The notes under the pieces are model-generated. The model ran no database searches and had not been told where the DNA came from. It saw only the letters and a program-made list of their open reading frames with translations. Positions 53,234 through 64,000 of a stretch of 64,000 nt of DNA are shown here, one piece after another. The stretch covers positions 1,733,849-1,797,848 of the forward strand of contig NZ_LBMK01000002.1 in the NCBI RefSeq assembly GCF_001005295.1. Direction: 5' to 3'. The first letter of the stretch is position 1. The number at the start of each line of letters is the position of its first letter. The translations under genes were made by a program, and so were the position numbers. The DNA is from Streptomyces yangpuensis. Its GTDB lineage: Bacteria; Actinomycetota; Actinomycetes; Streptomycetales; Streptomycetaceae.

Positions 53234-53590
53234 TCACACGGCTGCCGGCCCGGGCCGCAGGGCGAGTGTCCAGGTGTTCAGGACATGCCGGCCGGGCCGG
53301 TCCTCGTGCTGTTCCGCGAGGGTCACGGTGAGCCGGTCGCCGGTCCGGCGCAACGCGCCGCGGTACAGCCAGGTCCGGTCCGGATCGACCGGAAGCAGCT
53401 CGGCGAGAACGGTGTCCGCCAGCCGGCGGTCGACGGCGCGCAGCACCCCGGCGTCGAGGACCAGGATGGTGCCGTCCGCCGGCACCAGGGGCTTCGGGCA
53501 CACCGGGTCGGTGAGGGCGGCCGGTCGTACCGGGCTCGCGGGCCCTGGTGCCGCGCCGGGACCGGCGGGGGCGGCAGCCGAACGGCCCAC
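53234..53590 (-). CDS. hypothetical protein, 118 aa
   Basis: A 118-residue frame, with a Pro/Ala-rich first 30 residues and then a compact part (TILVLDAGVLRAVDRRLADTVLAELLPVDPDRTWLYRGALRRTGDRLTVTLAEQHEDRPGRHVLNTWTLALRP). The second half looks like a real beta-rich protein; I do not recognise a family. Start is uncertain: GTG 53590 lacks a clear ribosome site. The lipoprotein gene follows 50 bp on. Confidence 0.5.
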   Translation of the reverse strand: MGRSAAAPAGPGAAPGPASPVRPAALTDPVCPKPLVPADGTILVLDAGVLRAVDRRLADTVLAELLPVDPDRTWLYRGALRRTGDRLTVTLAEQHEDRPGRHVLNTWTLALRPGPAAV

Positions 53591-53684
53591 GTCGGGCCCT
53601 CGTGCCGGGGCCGCCTCCCGCGACCGCGCCTATCGTGGGAGGAACCCCCACGAGCGGGACGGAAGGCACACGGACAGGTGGATC

Positions 53685-56422
<2,738 letters not shown>

Positions 56423-56440
56423 CCCTCCGCCCTCCGCCCC

Positions 56441-56486
56441 GGGCGGCGGGAGCGCACCCGGCCCCCGGGCCGCGCCCCCGCCGCCC
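56441..56486 (+). terminator. terminator after argG
   Basis: GGGCGGCGGG (56441-56450) pairs with 56477-56486, and GCGC on each side of the inner loop extends the stem. It lies 18 bp after the argG stop. Confidence 0.7.
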
Positions 56487-56612
56487 GTCGGCATGTGCCG
56501 CACTGGATCTCGAACCGGCCGGCACCGCCCCCGGGATTCGGCTGACGGTCGCCGATGCGCACGGTGGCGGGCAGCGCGCGCTGTGGCCCTGTCGGCTGCC
56601 CTCCGATAAGGA

Positions 56613-56642
56613 TTCGTGTGCTGCGGACGATGTCCCTACTCT
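56613..56642 (+). promoter_or_regulatory. candidate promoter of the tRNA-like gene
   Basis: TTCGTG (56613-56618), an 18-base spacer and TACTCT (56637-56642) would start transcription near 56649, about 29 bases before the RNA fold. A TTGACC at 56642-56647 is another possible -35, but no good -10 follows. Confidence 0.35.
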
Positions 56643-56677
56643 TGACCGCAGCGGGGGTGCGCGCGTCCCCGTAGGTC

Positions 56678-56801
56678 GCGGAGCCGTGGCAGAGCGGTCC
56701 ATTGCGATCGCCGTGGGCGGGGTCCCGCCCACGGCGACTGACGGGGACGGGGCGGACCTGCCCCCAACTGTCTCGCGGGTTCAAATCCCGTCGGCACTGC
56801 G
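56678..56801 (+). ncRNA. tRNA-like RNA with hairpin in place of the anticodon arm
   Basis: The strand folds as a class II tRNA without an anticodon. Acceptor: GCGGAGCCG (56678-56686) with CGGCACTGC (56792-56800), nine pairs with one G.U and one A.A; G56801 fits a Ser-type discriminator. D arm: GCAG (56689-56692) with TTGC (56702-56705), loop with GG, close to a serine tRNA D arm. T arm: GCGGG/CCCGT around TTCAAAT (56780-56786). Where the anticodon arm belongs, TCGCCGTGGGCGGG (56708-56721) pairs with 56724-56737, a 13-14 bp hairpin with almost no loop. A further GGGGC/GCCCC stem (56749-56764) resembles a long variable arm. A terminator follows at once, so it is likely transcribed. It could be a decayed tRNA gene. 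Confidence 0.6.
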
Positions 56802-56812
56802 GCCGTCCACCA

Positions 56813-56850
56813 CCGAAAGGGGCGCGGACCCTGGTCCGCGCCCCTTTCGG
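56813..56850 (+). terminator. 18-bp perfect hairpin after the tRNA-like gene
   Basis: CCGAAAGGGGCGCGGACC (56813-56830) is the exact complement of 56833-56850. It begins 11 bp after the tRNA-like 3' end, typical of a tRNA transcription unit. Confidence 0.88.
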
Positions 56851-56999
56851 CGCGCTCGGCCGTCCCCGCCCGCCACCCGACCTCGGATGGCGACGACGGC
56901 ACGTGCGCACTCAGCCACCGACTTCATCTGCCCGCAGCGTGGGCGGTGCCGCCGCCGCATGCCCTCGGCCTCGTCGGCGACGTACTGCCGGTTTCGCTC

Positions 57000-58103
57000 T
57001 CACGGGCGGGGTGTCCGGTCACGCATCCTGCCGGCCATGGCCAGGGTGCGCAGAGCCGCGGACTTGAGCTGCGGCCGCTCACGTACGAACCCCCGGACGG
57101 CACGCGGCGGCTCGTGGCTGAGCCAGTGCAGGGCCGCCCCGGCCCCGGCCCGGAGCACCGCACCCTCGTGCACGGTCAGCTCCCGTGTCTTGAGGGAGTC
57201 CTTGTAGGCGGCGTCGCCCCTGCCGAGATCGAGCATGCCGATCCCGGCGGCGGCAGCCGCCTCGATCATGCGGAGGTAGAGGACGCGGCCGGGACTGAAC
57301 GTGGCGAAGTCCCGGTCGTAGGCGGGGAACCAGCACGACAGCACGGTGCGCGAGCGCAGACCGAAGTGTGCGGCGACGGGCCGCTCGCCCGCGTAGAGGA
57401 CCGACAGCAGGCCCGAGCAGGACGGTGTCCGGGTGGTGGCGAGCATCCGCACCAGGTTGTTGATCCAGTCCTGGGCGAACCGGTCGCGCCGGCCGGTCCG
57501 GCGGTACTGGGCGGACTTCCACGCCATCAGCGTCTTCAGGACCGCCGGACTACGCTCGTCGAACACGAACCGCAGCGGCCCGGCCTGCCGGGCAAGACGG
57601 CGTTCCTGCGCCCGCGTAGCCTTCAGGAACTTGCGGGAACCGGCCCGGAGCAGGGTTTCGTAGCCGGCGTATCCGCCGACGGTGTCGATGTCGATGACGG
57701 GGGAGGCGAACCGCCCCGTGGCGAACGGCAGGAACAGGTCCTGGCCACTTTCGAGGTGGTTGAACTCCCAGACGGACAGGGAACTGGCCCGCAGGAGCTC
57801 GTGCGGGTCCACGGACACCCCGGGGCGCAGTACGGCCCCCTGGCTGTCGGACACACCCAGGCCGATGGCACGGCCGCGGCCCCACCGGCCCCGCTCGAAG
57901 GGAAAGAAGCCGACAGGCTCGCCGTCCTGGCGCACCACCGCGACCCTGGCACCCTGCCGGACACGGCCGACCGCCTGGCAGAACTCCGGGCTCATGAAGG
58001 GGTTGGCCTCCGGCGCCGTACTGGCACGCAGCTCGCCCCACAGCTCCAGGTCGGTCGGGCTCAGCTCGGCAGGGCGAATCACGTCGATGTGTTGAACGGT
58101 CAC
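57000..58103 (-). CDS. BioF2-like/FemAB-fold GNAT transferase (CelD/BcsL type)
   Basis: A 367-residue double-GNAT protein of the Acetyltransf_6 (CelD/BcsL, BioF2-like) family: NPFMSPEFCQAVGRVRQGARVAVVRQDGEPVGFFPFERG in the first half, and VLYAGERPVAAHFGLRSRTVLSCWFPAYDRDFATFSPGRVLYLRMIEAAAAAGIGMLDLGRGDAAYKDSL in the second. This fold is shared with FemABX and MurM, which use aminoacyl-tRNA. GTG 58103 has AGGAG five bases upstream. It faces the tRNA-like gene (convergent, 150 bp after its terminator). Acyl donor unknown; a polysaccharide role is the family default. Confidence 0.82.
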   Translation of the reverse strand: MTVQHIDVIRPAELSPTDLELWGELRASTAPEANPFMSPEFCQAVGRVRQGARVAVVRQDGEPVGFFPFERGRWGRGRAIGLGVSDSQGAVLRPGVSVDPHELLRASSLSVWEFNHLESGQDLFLPFATGRFASPVIDIDTVGGYAGYETLLRAGSRKFLKATRAQERRLARQAGPLRFVFDERSPAVLKTLMAWKSAQYRRTGRRDRFAQDWINNLVRMLATTRTPSCSGLLSVLYAGERPVAAHFGLRSRTVLSCWFPAYDRDFATFSPGRVLYLRMIEAAAAAGIGMLDLGRGDAAYKDSLKTRELTVHEGAVLRAGAGAALHWLSHEPPRAVRGFVRERPQLKSAALRTLAMAGRMRDRTPRP

Positions 58104-59075
58104 TACGGCTCCTGATTCGTCGGAAAACTCACCGGGCCCTCGGCGACTGCCGGCACACGAGTTGTGCGCTGCGGTCCCGCCGTGGTCGCGCACCGTCCCC
58201 GGCCCCTTGGCGGTGGGCCGGACATGGTGTGCGAGGGCGCCCGTACGGTGTTAAACGACTGTCGGAGTATCAGGCAGCGGTGGACGGAGCCGCCGCGACG
58301 GAGCACTTTCCGGGCGGCCGCATCAGGCCGAACGTCTGCCGCCTCGGCCCGTGCGTCGCCCGCCTCAGCTGCCGCGGCTCGTTCCCCGTGCCTGCAGGGG
58401 AGAGGGCTTTGTCAGCCGTTTTGCGGAAGACGACGGCTCATGACGGAGCGGTTCCGGATGGCGGGACGGCCGGGGACCGCAGGGGCGGTGGCGAGGATTC
58501 TGCGGTCCTCCCGGCGGGCAGTGGGCGCGCCGAAGGGGAACTCCGCAGGCGCCGGCCGGAGTTCCCGGAGTGCGTATTGCTGGCGGCGCATGACATTCCT
58601 CGGCCCGACTGAGCGCGGCCACAGGCCATTCACGGGACTCCCGGGGCGCCCGGTGCCGGGCGCGCCGCGGATCGTGCGGCAGGGGGCAGGAGAAGCTGCC
58701 GTTGAACGTAACCGGCGCAGGGCAGGCCCGGGCCGCATGACCGAATACCGCCCCATTGGGCACTGGCCGATTCTGAGGCCGCGGTGTTGTCGGGGAATCG
58801 GCGTCAGGACATGATCACTTCTCGCGCAACCTGACGGTCCATTCGGGAGTCGAGAAATGAGCAGCAAATCTCCTGCCACGAGACGGAGAACGGAGCTCCG
58901 TCCGCCCGACTGGCGCGCGGCGCAAAACAAGGTGGCCTGATACGGCCGACTCGGGCCGAACGGGGCCCAGTCGGACCCTGCGGGTCCTTGAATTCACCGG
59001 CCTCCTTCCTGTCGCCGCACAGGCGTTCCGTGTGCCGGCATGTCAATTCTCACCGCAAAAGAATGTTGGGTTTTC
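58104..59075. other. long intergenic region before the transglutaminase gene
   Basis: About 970 bp. Open frames exist on both strands (for example 58412-58930 minus and 58164-58814 plus), but none has a family, a good start or normal amino-acid composition. The 58790-59040 part is less GC-rich and likely carries the transglutaminase promoter. ACGGAGCTCCGT (58890-58901) is a perfect palindrome within it. Confidence 0.45.
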
Positions 59076-60329
59076 ATGTACAAACGTTCAGGATTTCTGG
59101 CCCTGACCACAGCGGGCATAGTGCTGTGCACCTCTGGTCTCACGCCGTCCGTCAGCGCGGCAGCCGGCGGTACCGGCGACGGGAAGGGCTCCTATGCCGA
59201 AAGCAACGGCCTGACAGCGGATGACATCCGGCTCATCAACACACTGAACGAGAAGGCCCTGGAACTGGGCCGGCCGGACAAGCCCATGGGTGATGCCCTG
59301 CCGAGCGCCACCGAGTCCCTCAGGGCCCCCGCCGTGGCCGATCGCAGGGTGACTCCGCCGGCCGAGCCCCTGGACCGTATGCCCGACGCGTACCGGGCCC
59401 GCGGAGGCAGGGCCACCACCGGCATCAGCAACTACATACGCAAGTGGCAGCAGGCCTACAGCCACCGTGACGGACATATACGGCAGATGACCGAACAGCA
59501 GCGAGAGCAGCTGTCCTACGGGTGCGTCGGTGTCACCTGGGTCAACTCGGGCCCCTACCCGACGAACAAGCTGGCCTTCGCGTCCTTCGACGAGGAAAAG
59601 CACAGGGACGCTCTGGCGACCACCAGCCCCCGGCCGGGCGAGACGCGGGCCGAGTTCGAGGGGCGCATCGCCAAGCAGAGCTTCGACGAGGCCAAGGGGT
59701 TCAACCGGGCTCGCGAAGTGGCGTCCGTCATGAACAAGGCCCTTGAAAACGCGCACGACGAGAGTGCCTACCTCACCGGCCTCAAGGCAGAGCTCACAAA
59801 GAACAACGACGCTCTCGCCGGCGAGGACGGCCGGTCGAACTTCTACTCGGCTCTGAGGAACACGCCGTCCTTCCGGGACAGGAACGGGGGCAACCACGAC
59901 CCGTCCAAGATGAAGGCGGTCATCTACTCGAAGCACTTCTGGAGCGGGCAGGACCCCCGGAGCTCCTCCGAGAAGAGGAAGTTCGGCGACCCCGAGGCGT
60001 TCCGCCCCGACCAGAACACAGGCCTCGTCGACATGTCGGCGGACAGGAACACCTCACGCAGCCCCGCCAAGCCCGGCGAAAGCTATGTCAACTTCGACTA
60101 CGGCTGGTTCGGGGACCAGAAAGAAACTAACCCTGACAACACCATATGGACCCACGCCAATCACTACCACTCGCCTGAAGGCGGAATGGGACCCATGCAG
60201 GTGTACGAGAGCAAGTTCCGCAGCTGGTCCTCCGGATACACGGACTTCGACCGCGGAACCTACATCATCACCTTCATACCCAAGAGCTGGAACACCGCAC
60301 CCGCCAAGGTCAAGCAAGGCTGGCCGTAA
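59076..60329 (+). CDS. secreted microbial transglutaminase (prepro form)
   Basis: A 417-residue homologue of S. mobaraensis MTG. Signal peptide about 1-28 (MYKRSGFLALTTAGIVLCTS...), pro-region to about residue 86 (SYAESNGLTADDIRLINTLN), mature enzyme from about 87 (RVTPPAEPLDRMP). The catalytic Cys150 is in YGCVGVTWVNSGPYPTN, the Asp in VNFDYGWFG and the His in WTHANHYHSPEG. The protein ends PKSWNTAPAKVKQGWP. It crosslinks Gln and Lys side chains; in Streptomyces it acts on cell-wall and spore proteins after protease removal of the pro-region. I chose ATG 59076 for the signal peptide; ATG 59040 is also open. The secreted metalloprotease in this window is a possible activator. Confidence 0.95.
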   Translation: MYKRSGFLALTTAGIVLCTSGLTPSVSAAAGGTGDGKGSYAESNGLTADDIRLINTLNEKALELGRPDKPMGDALPSATESLRAPAVADRRVTPPAEPLDRMPDAYRARGGRATTGISNYIRKWQQAYSHRDGHIRQMTEQQREQLSYGCVGVTWVNSGPYPTNKLAFASFDEEKHRDALATTSPRPGETRAEFEGRIAKQSFDEAKGFNRAREVASVMNKALENAHDESAYLTGLKAELTKNNDALAGEDGRSNFYSALRNTPSFRDRNGGNHDPSKMKAVIYSKHFWSGQDPRSSSEKRKFGDPEAFRPDQNTGLVDMSADRNTSRSPAKPGESYVNFDYGWFGDQKETNPDNTIWTHANHYHSPEGGMGPMQVYESKFRSWSSGYTDFDRGTYIITFIPKSWNTAPAKVKQGWP

Positions 60330-60540
60330 CGACTGATCCGCGCCTCGCCGAGCGGACCGGCTCCCCCGGAAGTGGCCTTCGAGCCCGGGTTCCCGCGCGG
60401 CCCATCGACCACGATGCGCATGATCCCGGGTCTCGATCACCCCACGCGCGGGCGGGCCCTGATCGCCGGCCGTCCCCATGCGGACCTGCGCCGGCCGTAC
60501 GCGCGCTCGGCGCGACGCCGGACGCCCGGGGCCGTTCACC

Positions 60541-60603
<63 letters not shown>

Positions 60604-60683
60604 CGCCCCGGAGCGGAGTGGCAGCCGTCGGCTGTCAGATCCCGCACCTAGGCTGTCGGCGGTACCGATCAAGGAGCAGGGCA

Positions 60684-62468
60684 GTGCGAATAGAGCGTCA
60701 CCAGGTGGCCGGGGCCGTCGTGTCGGCAGCGCGTGAGGACTTCACGAACCGCATCGGGGGGCAGGTGCGGTCCATGTCGAGGGCCGGCCGGATCACCACG
60801 TACGAATGGCAGTTGATCGCCGACGACTTCCTCGATTACCTCGCGGCGCTCTCCGTCACGTCACCCGACCTCGACAGCCCGGAGGCCAAGGCCGTCCTCA
60901 AGGACGCTTCCGAGGCCGCGGCCGGCGCCGTCGCCTACGCCGCCTACCACCCGCACTGCAGCTTCCAAGTCTTCCTGGATTACCCGAACTTCGGTATGAG
61001 CTACGACCCGGGTGACGATGCGCCCGAAGAGAGCGTCACTCCCGGCGAGTGGATCGACGCGCTCTGCCTGGCGGTCCTGAGGGACAAGGCCAAGTGGCAT
61101 GGTGAGGCCTTCCACTTCGCCCGGGACAAGTTCGCCGAGAAGGCGCAGGGGACACCCACCGGCGAACTCGCCACCGCCCTGAATGCCGTGGTCCTCGACA
61201 GCACCGGCAACGACGAGGAATACCCGCCGAGCGCCCGGGCCAAGCTCGCTGCCGTCGACGCGGCCCTGGACCGCGTCCGTACCCGCGCTCGGGAGACCGG
61301 CGAGGGCTTGGGAGACCGGCCGGAGAGTGCGAGTGCGGCGCAGCCTATGCTTGCGGCGGCGCTGCGTACGCTGCGCGCCCTGGCCGCCGAGGACCGGGCC
61401 GCATTCGATGCCGCTCTGACCGACCTCCTCGTCGAGCACAGCACCCGGCAGGTCCCCTCGGCTTCCGCGCGCTCCCTTCTGCCGCTCGTCCCGATCGCCC
61501 TCGCCGCTCTCGCGTACCGGAAGCTCGGCTGGTCGCCCACCGTACGCAGCGACTACCTCCCGCACGCGCTGATCACCGGGTTCGAGACCCCGGGTCCGAG
61601 GGTCGCCGGCTTCGGCCGCGACCGGCGGCCGGACGCGGTAGCCGCGCTCGCCGCGGGCCCGCTGGTGGTGGAGCGGCCGGCCTGTGAGCGGACCGTGCAC
61701 CCGCAGACCGAGGCCATGTACGAGGAGGATGTCCAGGAGTTGCTCACCGCAGTCGACGGACAACCCCTGAAGGTCTGGCGGCTCGCCTGGATCATGGACG
61801 ACCAGGTGCGCCTGTTCAAGTGGCGTGCGGGGGATCCCGGCGAACTCGCGGATGCCCGGCTCGCGCCCCTGCGGCGGGCCGCCCGGATGGGGGCGGCACT
61901 GTTCCGCATCGCCCTCGCCGAGCCGGGAACCGAGGTCGAGGTGACCATCGAGGGCCGCGCACTGCGCTGTCCCGCCGAACGGGGCGAGGAGGCCGGTGCG
62001 TACTATTGGGAGAGGGCGGTCGCCCTCGCCCTGATCACCGGAGAGCGCGAGGACCTCGCCCCTCTGGTCCTCACCGGTCCTGCCTTCGCCCGCCCGGACG
62101 GCGCCGCCTTCAGCGCGTACCGCGAGGCCCTGCACGCCTACCTGAGGGGCGTGGACGCCGGACCGGCCGCGCAGCGAGCGCTCCAGCAGGTCGAGAACGC
62201 CAAGGACTGGGGCTTCGCCATGCCTCCGGCGGTGCTGCTGTCCCAGCTCATCGAGGGCGACGAGGAGAGCTTCAACCTGGCGCTGGCCGACGCGCTCGAA
62301 GCCCATCGCGCCTACTACCAGGTCGCCGACCGCGCCGACGATGCGGATGCCTCCATCAGTCTCGGCATCCTGGGCCTGGCCTGCCACGCCCGCCGGCGTG
62401 GCTGGGCCATCCGCGTCGAGTCCGCGTACCTTCCGCCGGACCTGCTGCGGGCTGCCGAGCCCTTCTAG
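60684..62468 (+). CDS. Immunity 49-family protein
   Basis: A 594-residue cytoplasmic protein. VAGAVVSAAREDFTNRIGGQV, SRAGRITTYEWQLIADDFLDYLAALSVTSPDLDSPEAKAVLKDASEAAAGAVAYAAYHPHCSFQVFLDYPNFGMSYD and EESVTPGEWIDALCLAVLRDKAKWHGEAFHFARDKFA match Imm49. Imm49 is predicted to protect against polymorphic toxins and is often an orphan in Streptomyces. Length is usual for the family. GTG 60684 has AAGGAG at good spacing. No toxin gene of the known types lies next to it. Confidence 0.85.
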   Translation: MRIERHQVAGAVVSAAREDFTNRIGGQVRSMSRAGRITTYEWQLIADDFLDYLAALSVTSPDLDSPEAKAVLKDASEAAAGAVAYAAYHPHCSFQVFLDYPNFGMSYDPGDDAPEESVTPGEWIDALCLAVLRDKAKWHGEAFHFARDKFAEKAQGTPTGELATALNAVVLDSTGNDEEYPPSARAKLAAVDAALDRVRTRARETGEGLGDRPESASAAQPMLAAALRTLRALAAEDRAAFDAALTDLLVEHSTRQVPSASARSLLPLVPIALAALAYRKLGWSPTVRSDYLPHALITGFETPGPRVAGFGRDRRPDAVAALAAGPLVVERPACERTVHPQTEAMYEEDVQELLTAVDGQPLKVWRLAWIMDDQVRLFKWRAGDPGELADARLAPLRRAARMGAALFRIALAEPGTEVEVTIEGRALRCPAERGEEAGAYYWERAVALALITGEREDLAPLVLTGPAFARPDGAAFSAYREALHAYLRGVDAGPAAQRALQQVENAKDWGFAMPPAVLLSQLIEGDEESFNLALADALEAHRAYYQVADRADDADASISLGILGLACHARRRGWAIRVESAYLPPDLLRAAEPF

Positions 62469-62612
62469 GGCAGTGGCCCGGCCCCGCACGGGTGCTCGTA
62501 AGGTGTCGCGGGCAGCTCCGCAGCTTCGAGGCTCAGCGGCGGTACGCGGCTGTCGCGCTCATCACCGCGGCCGGGCCGGAAACCGGTGGGCCGCCACCGC
62601 ACCCCCGACAAG

Positions 62613-62629
62613 CCCCGGCCGGCCCGGGG
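62613..62629. terminator. weak hairpin between convergent genes
   Basis: CCCCGG, CCGGC loop, CCGGGG (62613-62629) lies between the Imm49 gene and the TetR gene ends. It is short, so its role is uncertain. Confidence 0.35.
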
Positions 62630-62645
62630 TGCGCGCTCCCGGCAG

Positions 62646-63314
62646 TCACGGGTACACCCTGGCCTTCGCCGCCGGCGCGGCGGTCGGCGGCCCCTTCGGT
62701 GCGTGGCGCCGCCCGGGGGTGAAGATGCGGTCCAGGTGGTGGTGGAGTACCGCGATGGCCGATTCGGGCTGCCGTTGGCCCACGAGGATGCTGGTCCCCA
62801 TCGTCGCCGTCATCGCCAGAAGGCTGATCGCCTCCGTGCGGGCGTCGGCGTCCGGATCGGCCAGGCCGGCCTCCTGCGCCTGCCGGATCAGGCCCGTCAG
62901 CGCGTCCTCGGCGGCATCCGGCTTGTCGATGAACGGCTGCGCGGCGAGGGCGTCGTCCGTCACGGACAGGATCGAGTAGGAGCTGTAGAGCAGATGAAAG
63001 GTGCGGCTCTCCTCATCGGTGGGCAGGGAGGCCAGCAGGATCGCCTCGATGGTCGCGCGCGGGCCGGGATCCGGGCCGACGGCGCTCAGGCGGGCCCCCA
63101 CACGGGCGGAGAAGCGGTCGGTGAGGTGCTGGAGCCCGTAGAAGAGCAGCTTCTCCTTGGTCTGGAAGTAGTACTGCACGAGCCGCAGTGACACGCCGGC
63201 CTCGGCCGCCACGTCCCGCATGCCGACGGCGTGCAGTCCGCGCCGTCCGGCGACCCGGACGAGTGCCTCGGCGATCTGCGTCCGCCGCTCCTCGTGGTCC
63301 ACGCGCTTCGGCAT
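62646..63314 (-). CDS. TetR/AcrR-family repressor
   Basis: A 222-residue TetR protein. The N-terminal helix-turn-helix is RRTQIAEALVRVAGRRGLHAVGMRDVAAEAGVSLRLVQYYFQTKEKLLFYGLQHL, and the C-terminal ligand domain is all-helical with no recognisable ligand. ATG 63314 has AGGAACC upstream. It is divergent from the hydrolase gene, with a perfect operator between them, so it represses itself and the hydrolase. Confidence 0.9.
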   Translation of the reverse strand: MPKRVDHEERRTQIAEALVRVAGRRGLHAVGMRDVAAEAGVSLRLVQYYFQTKEKLLFYGLQHLTDRFSARVGARLSAVGPDPGPRATIEAILLASLPTDEESRTFHLLYSSYSILSVTDDALAAQPFIDKPDAAEDALTGLIRQAQEAGLADPDADARTEAISLLAMTATMGTSILVGQRQPESAIAVLHHHLDRIFTPGRRHAPKGPPTAAPAAKARVYP

Positions 63315-63381
63315 GGTTCCTGTCTCCGCCCGTCGATGCTGAATGGGGTCCGGCCGCCCCAGCTCCTTTTCATGATACCGC

Positions 63382-63401
63382 CGTACCATTTTTATGGTAC
63401 G
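63382..63401. promoter_or_regulatory. TetR operator palindrome
   Basis: CGTACCAT-TTTT-ATGGTACG is a perfect 8-bp inverted repeat in the 124-bp gap between the TetR and hydrolase genes. The arrangement is the usual TetR autoregulation site. Confidence 0.75.
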
Positions 63402-63438
63402 TTCGTATTACGAAGAACGGATCTTCCAGGAGGTGCCC

Positions 63439-64000
63439 GTGCCCCAGACCACGACGACCCGACCCCGCGTGAGCCGCGACATCGGCCACTACGTGAACGA
63501 CACGCTGCGGGACCGGTACTTCGCCGCCTGCGACGCCCTCTACGCGCTGGGCGCACCCGCCCGCTCCGAGACCGATGTCGAGACGAGCTTCGGCACCACG
63601 CACGTCTACCGCTATGGCCCCGCGGACCCGGCCTCCGAGTCCCGCACGCCCGTGGTCCTGATCCACGGGTCGGGGGGCTGCTCCGCCCAGTGGTACCCCA
63701 ACACCCGCGCCCTCAGCGCCGAACGCCCCGTCTACGCCGTCGACACCCCCGGCGACCCCGGCCGCAGCGTCCACCGCGAGCCCATGTGGCAGCCCGAGCG
63801 CGCCGCGCAATGGCTGGACGAGGCCCTCGAAGCGCTCGGCCTGGACAAGGTCCACCTGGTCGGCTCCTCCTACGGCGGCTGGCTGGTCATCAACCAGGTC
63901 CACCGCCGGCCCGGACGGCTCGCCTCCGTCACCGCCCTCGACCCGGGCGGCCTGGAGAAGGTGGGGCTGCGCTTCTTCGTCTGGATCTTCGCCAGCCTCT
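63439..64000 (+). CDS. alpha/beta-fold hydrolase (C-terminus beyond window)
   Basis: The first 187 residues of an alpha/beta hydrolase. VVLIHGSGGCSAQWYPNTRALSAERPVYAVDTPGDPGRS gives the oxyanion loop (HGSGG), and VHLVGSSYGGWLVINQVHRRPGRLASVTALDPGG gives the nucleophile Ser in GSSYG. The acid and His lie beyond the window. GTG 63439 has AGGAGG five bases upstream; an earlier GTG at 63433 is within that site. It is likely repressed by the divergent TetR protein. Confidence 0.88.
   Translation, partial: MPQTTTTRPRVSRDIGHYVNDTLRDRYFAACDALYALGAPARSETDVETSFGTTHVYRYGPADPASESRTPVVLIHGSGGCSAQWYPNTRALSAERPVYAVDTPGDPGRSVHREPMWQPERAAQWLDEALEALGLDKVHLVGSSYGGWLVINQVHRRPGRLASVTALDPGGLEKVGLRFFVWIFASL

Noticed and set aside
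56678..56801. Ordinary serine tRNA gene
   Set aside because: D and T arms fit, but no seven-base anticodon loop can be drawn, and the acceptor has a mismatch.
56686..57207. 173-residue plus-strand ORF
   Set aside because: It lies over the tRNA-like RNA and its terminator and has no recognisable protein features.
58164..58930. Overlapping ORFs on both strands before the transglutaminase
   Set aside because: No ribosome site, family or coding-like composition; treated as intergenic.

Overview
The window is a high-GC actinobacterial chromosome segment, almost certainly from a Streptomyces. The signs are a very strong third-position GC bias, many GTG starts, an intact microbial transglutaminase of the S. 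mobaraensis type, a long-form argininosuccinate synthase, many RsbV/RsbW/RsbU-type regulators and bldA-type TTA codon rarity. I see no prophage, insertion sequence, CRISPR array or biosynthetic gene cluster. The layout looks like a chromosome arm with mixed housekeeping and accessory genes, several of them decayed.

Region by region. 1-11 kb: a Spo0M-like gene cut by the window edge, a small HhH-like protein, a two-gene CNNM/hemolysin-type ion transporter operon, an MHS symporter with a GAF/PucR regulator, an SRAP DNA-protein crosslink sensor, a three-gene operon (membrane protein, XRE regulator, zinc-free alcohol dehydrogenase), and an endonuclease/exonuclease/phosphatase-fold gene that has no stop before it runs antisense into the dehydrogenase. 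11-18.5 kb: mostly exported proteins (CopC-like anchored protein, metzincin-like protease with RICIN domain, Tat-type DsbA lipoprotein, NodB-fold deacetylase, nitrobindin-like protein) plus two broken genes. 18.5-26.4 kb: a second EF-G with a possible leader peptide, an SNase-like protein, an iron-box-like site before a siderophore-type acetyltransferase, and an OmpR-type two-component system divergent from a PepSY-like protein, separated by CTTCAG repeats. 26.8-29.3 kb: a translationally coupled membrane peptide, ECF-like sigma factor and a TPR-like/IclR fusion. 29.3-38 kb: nadE, HAD phosphatase, PRC-barrel protein, glutamate-synthase-like FMN protein with a PoxB-type enzyme, a BrkB protein with a TTA codon, DUF1206 and SRPBCC proteins.

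38.3-55 kb is a signalling island: a SigB/SigF-family sigma factor, two STAS antagonists, three HATPase anti-sigma kinases (one with a MEDS sensor), a 1339-residue HAMP-array hybrid histidine kinase coupled to an ANTAR-GAF-PAS-PPM phosphatase, and a second PAS-PPM phosphatase. Together they supply every part of a partner-switching stress or differentiation circuit. The rest of that stretch holds a dienelactone hydrolase, a methyltransferase, a PadR/membrane pair and a lipoprotein.

55-64 kb: argG with a palindromic box like ArgR sites, then a striking tRNA-like RNA gene at 56678-56801 between two strong terminators. It has acceptor, D and T arms like a serine tRNA, but a 13-14 bp hairpin where the anticodon arm should be. 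Next to it lies a BioF2/FemAB-fold transferase. A secreted transglutaminase, an Imm49 protein, and a TetR gene divergent from a hydrolase (cut by the window end) close the window. The tRNA-like RNA and its neighbour are my best candidate for something undescribed.
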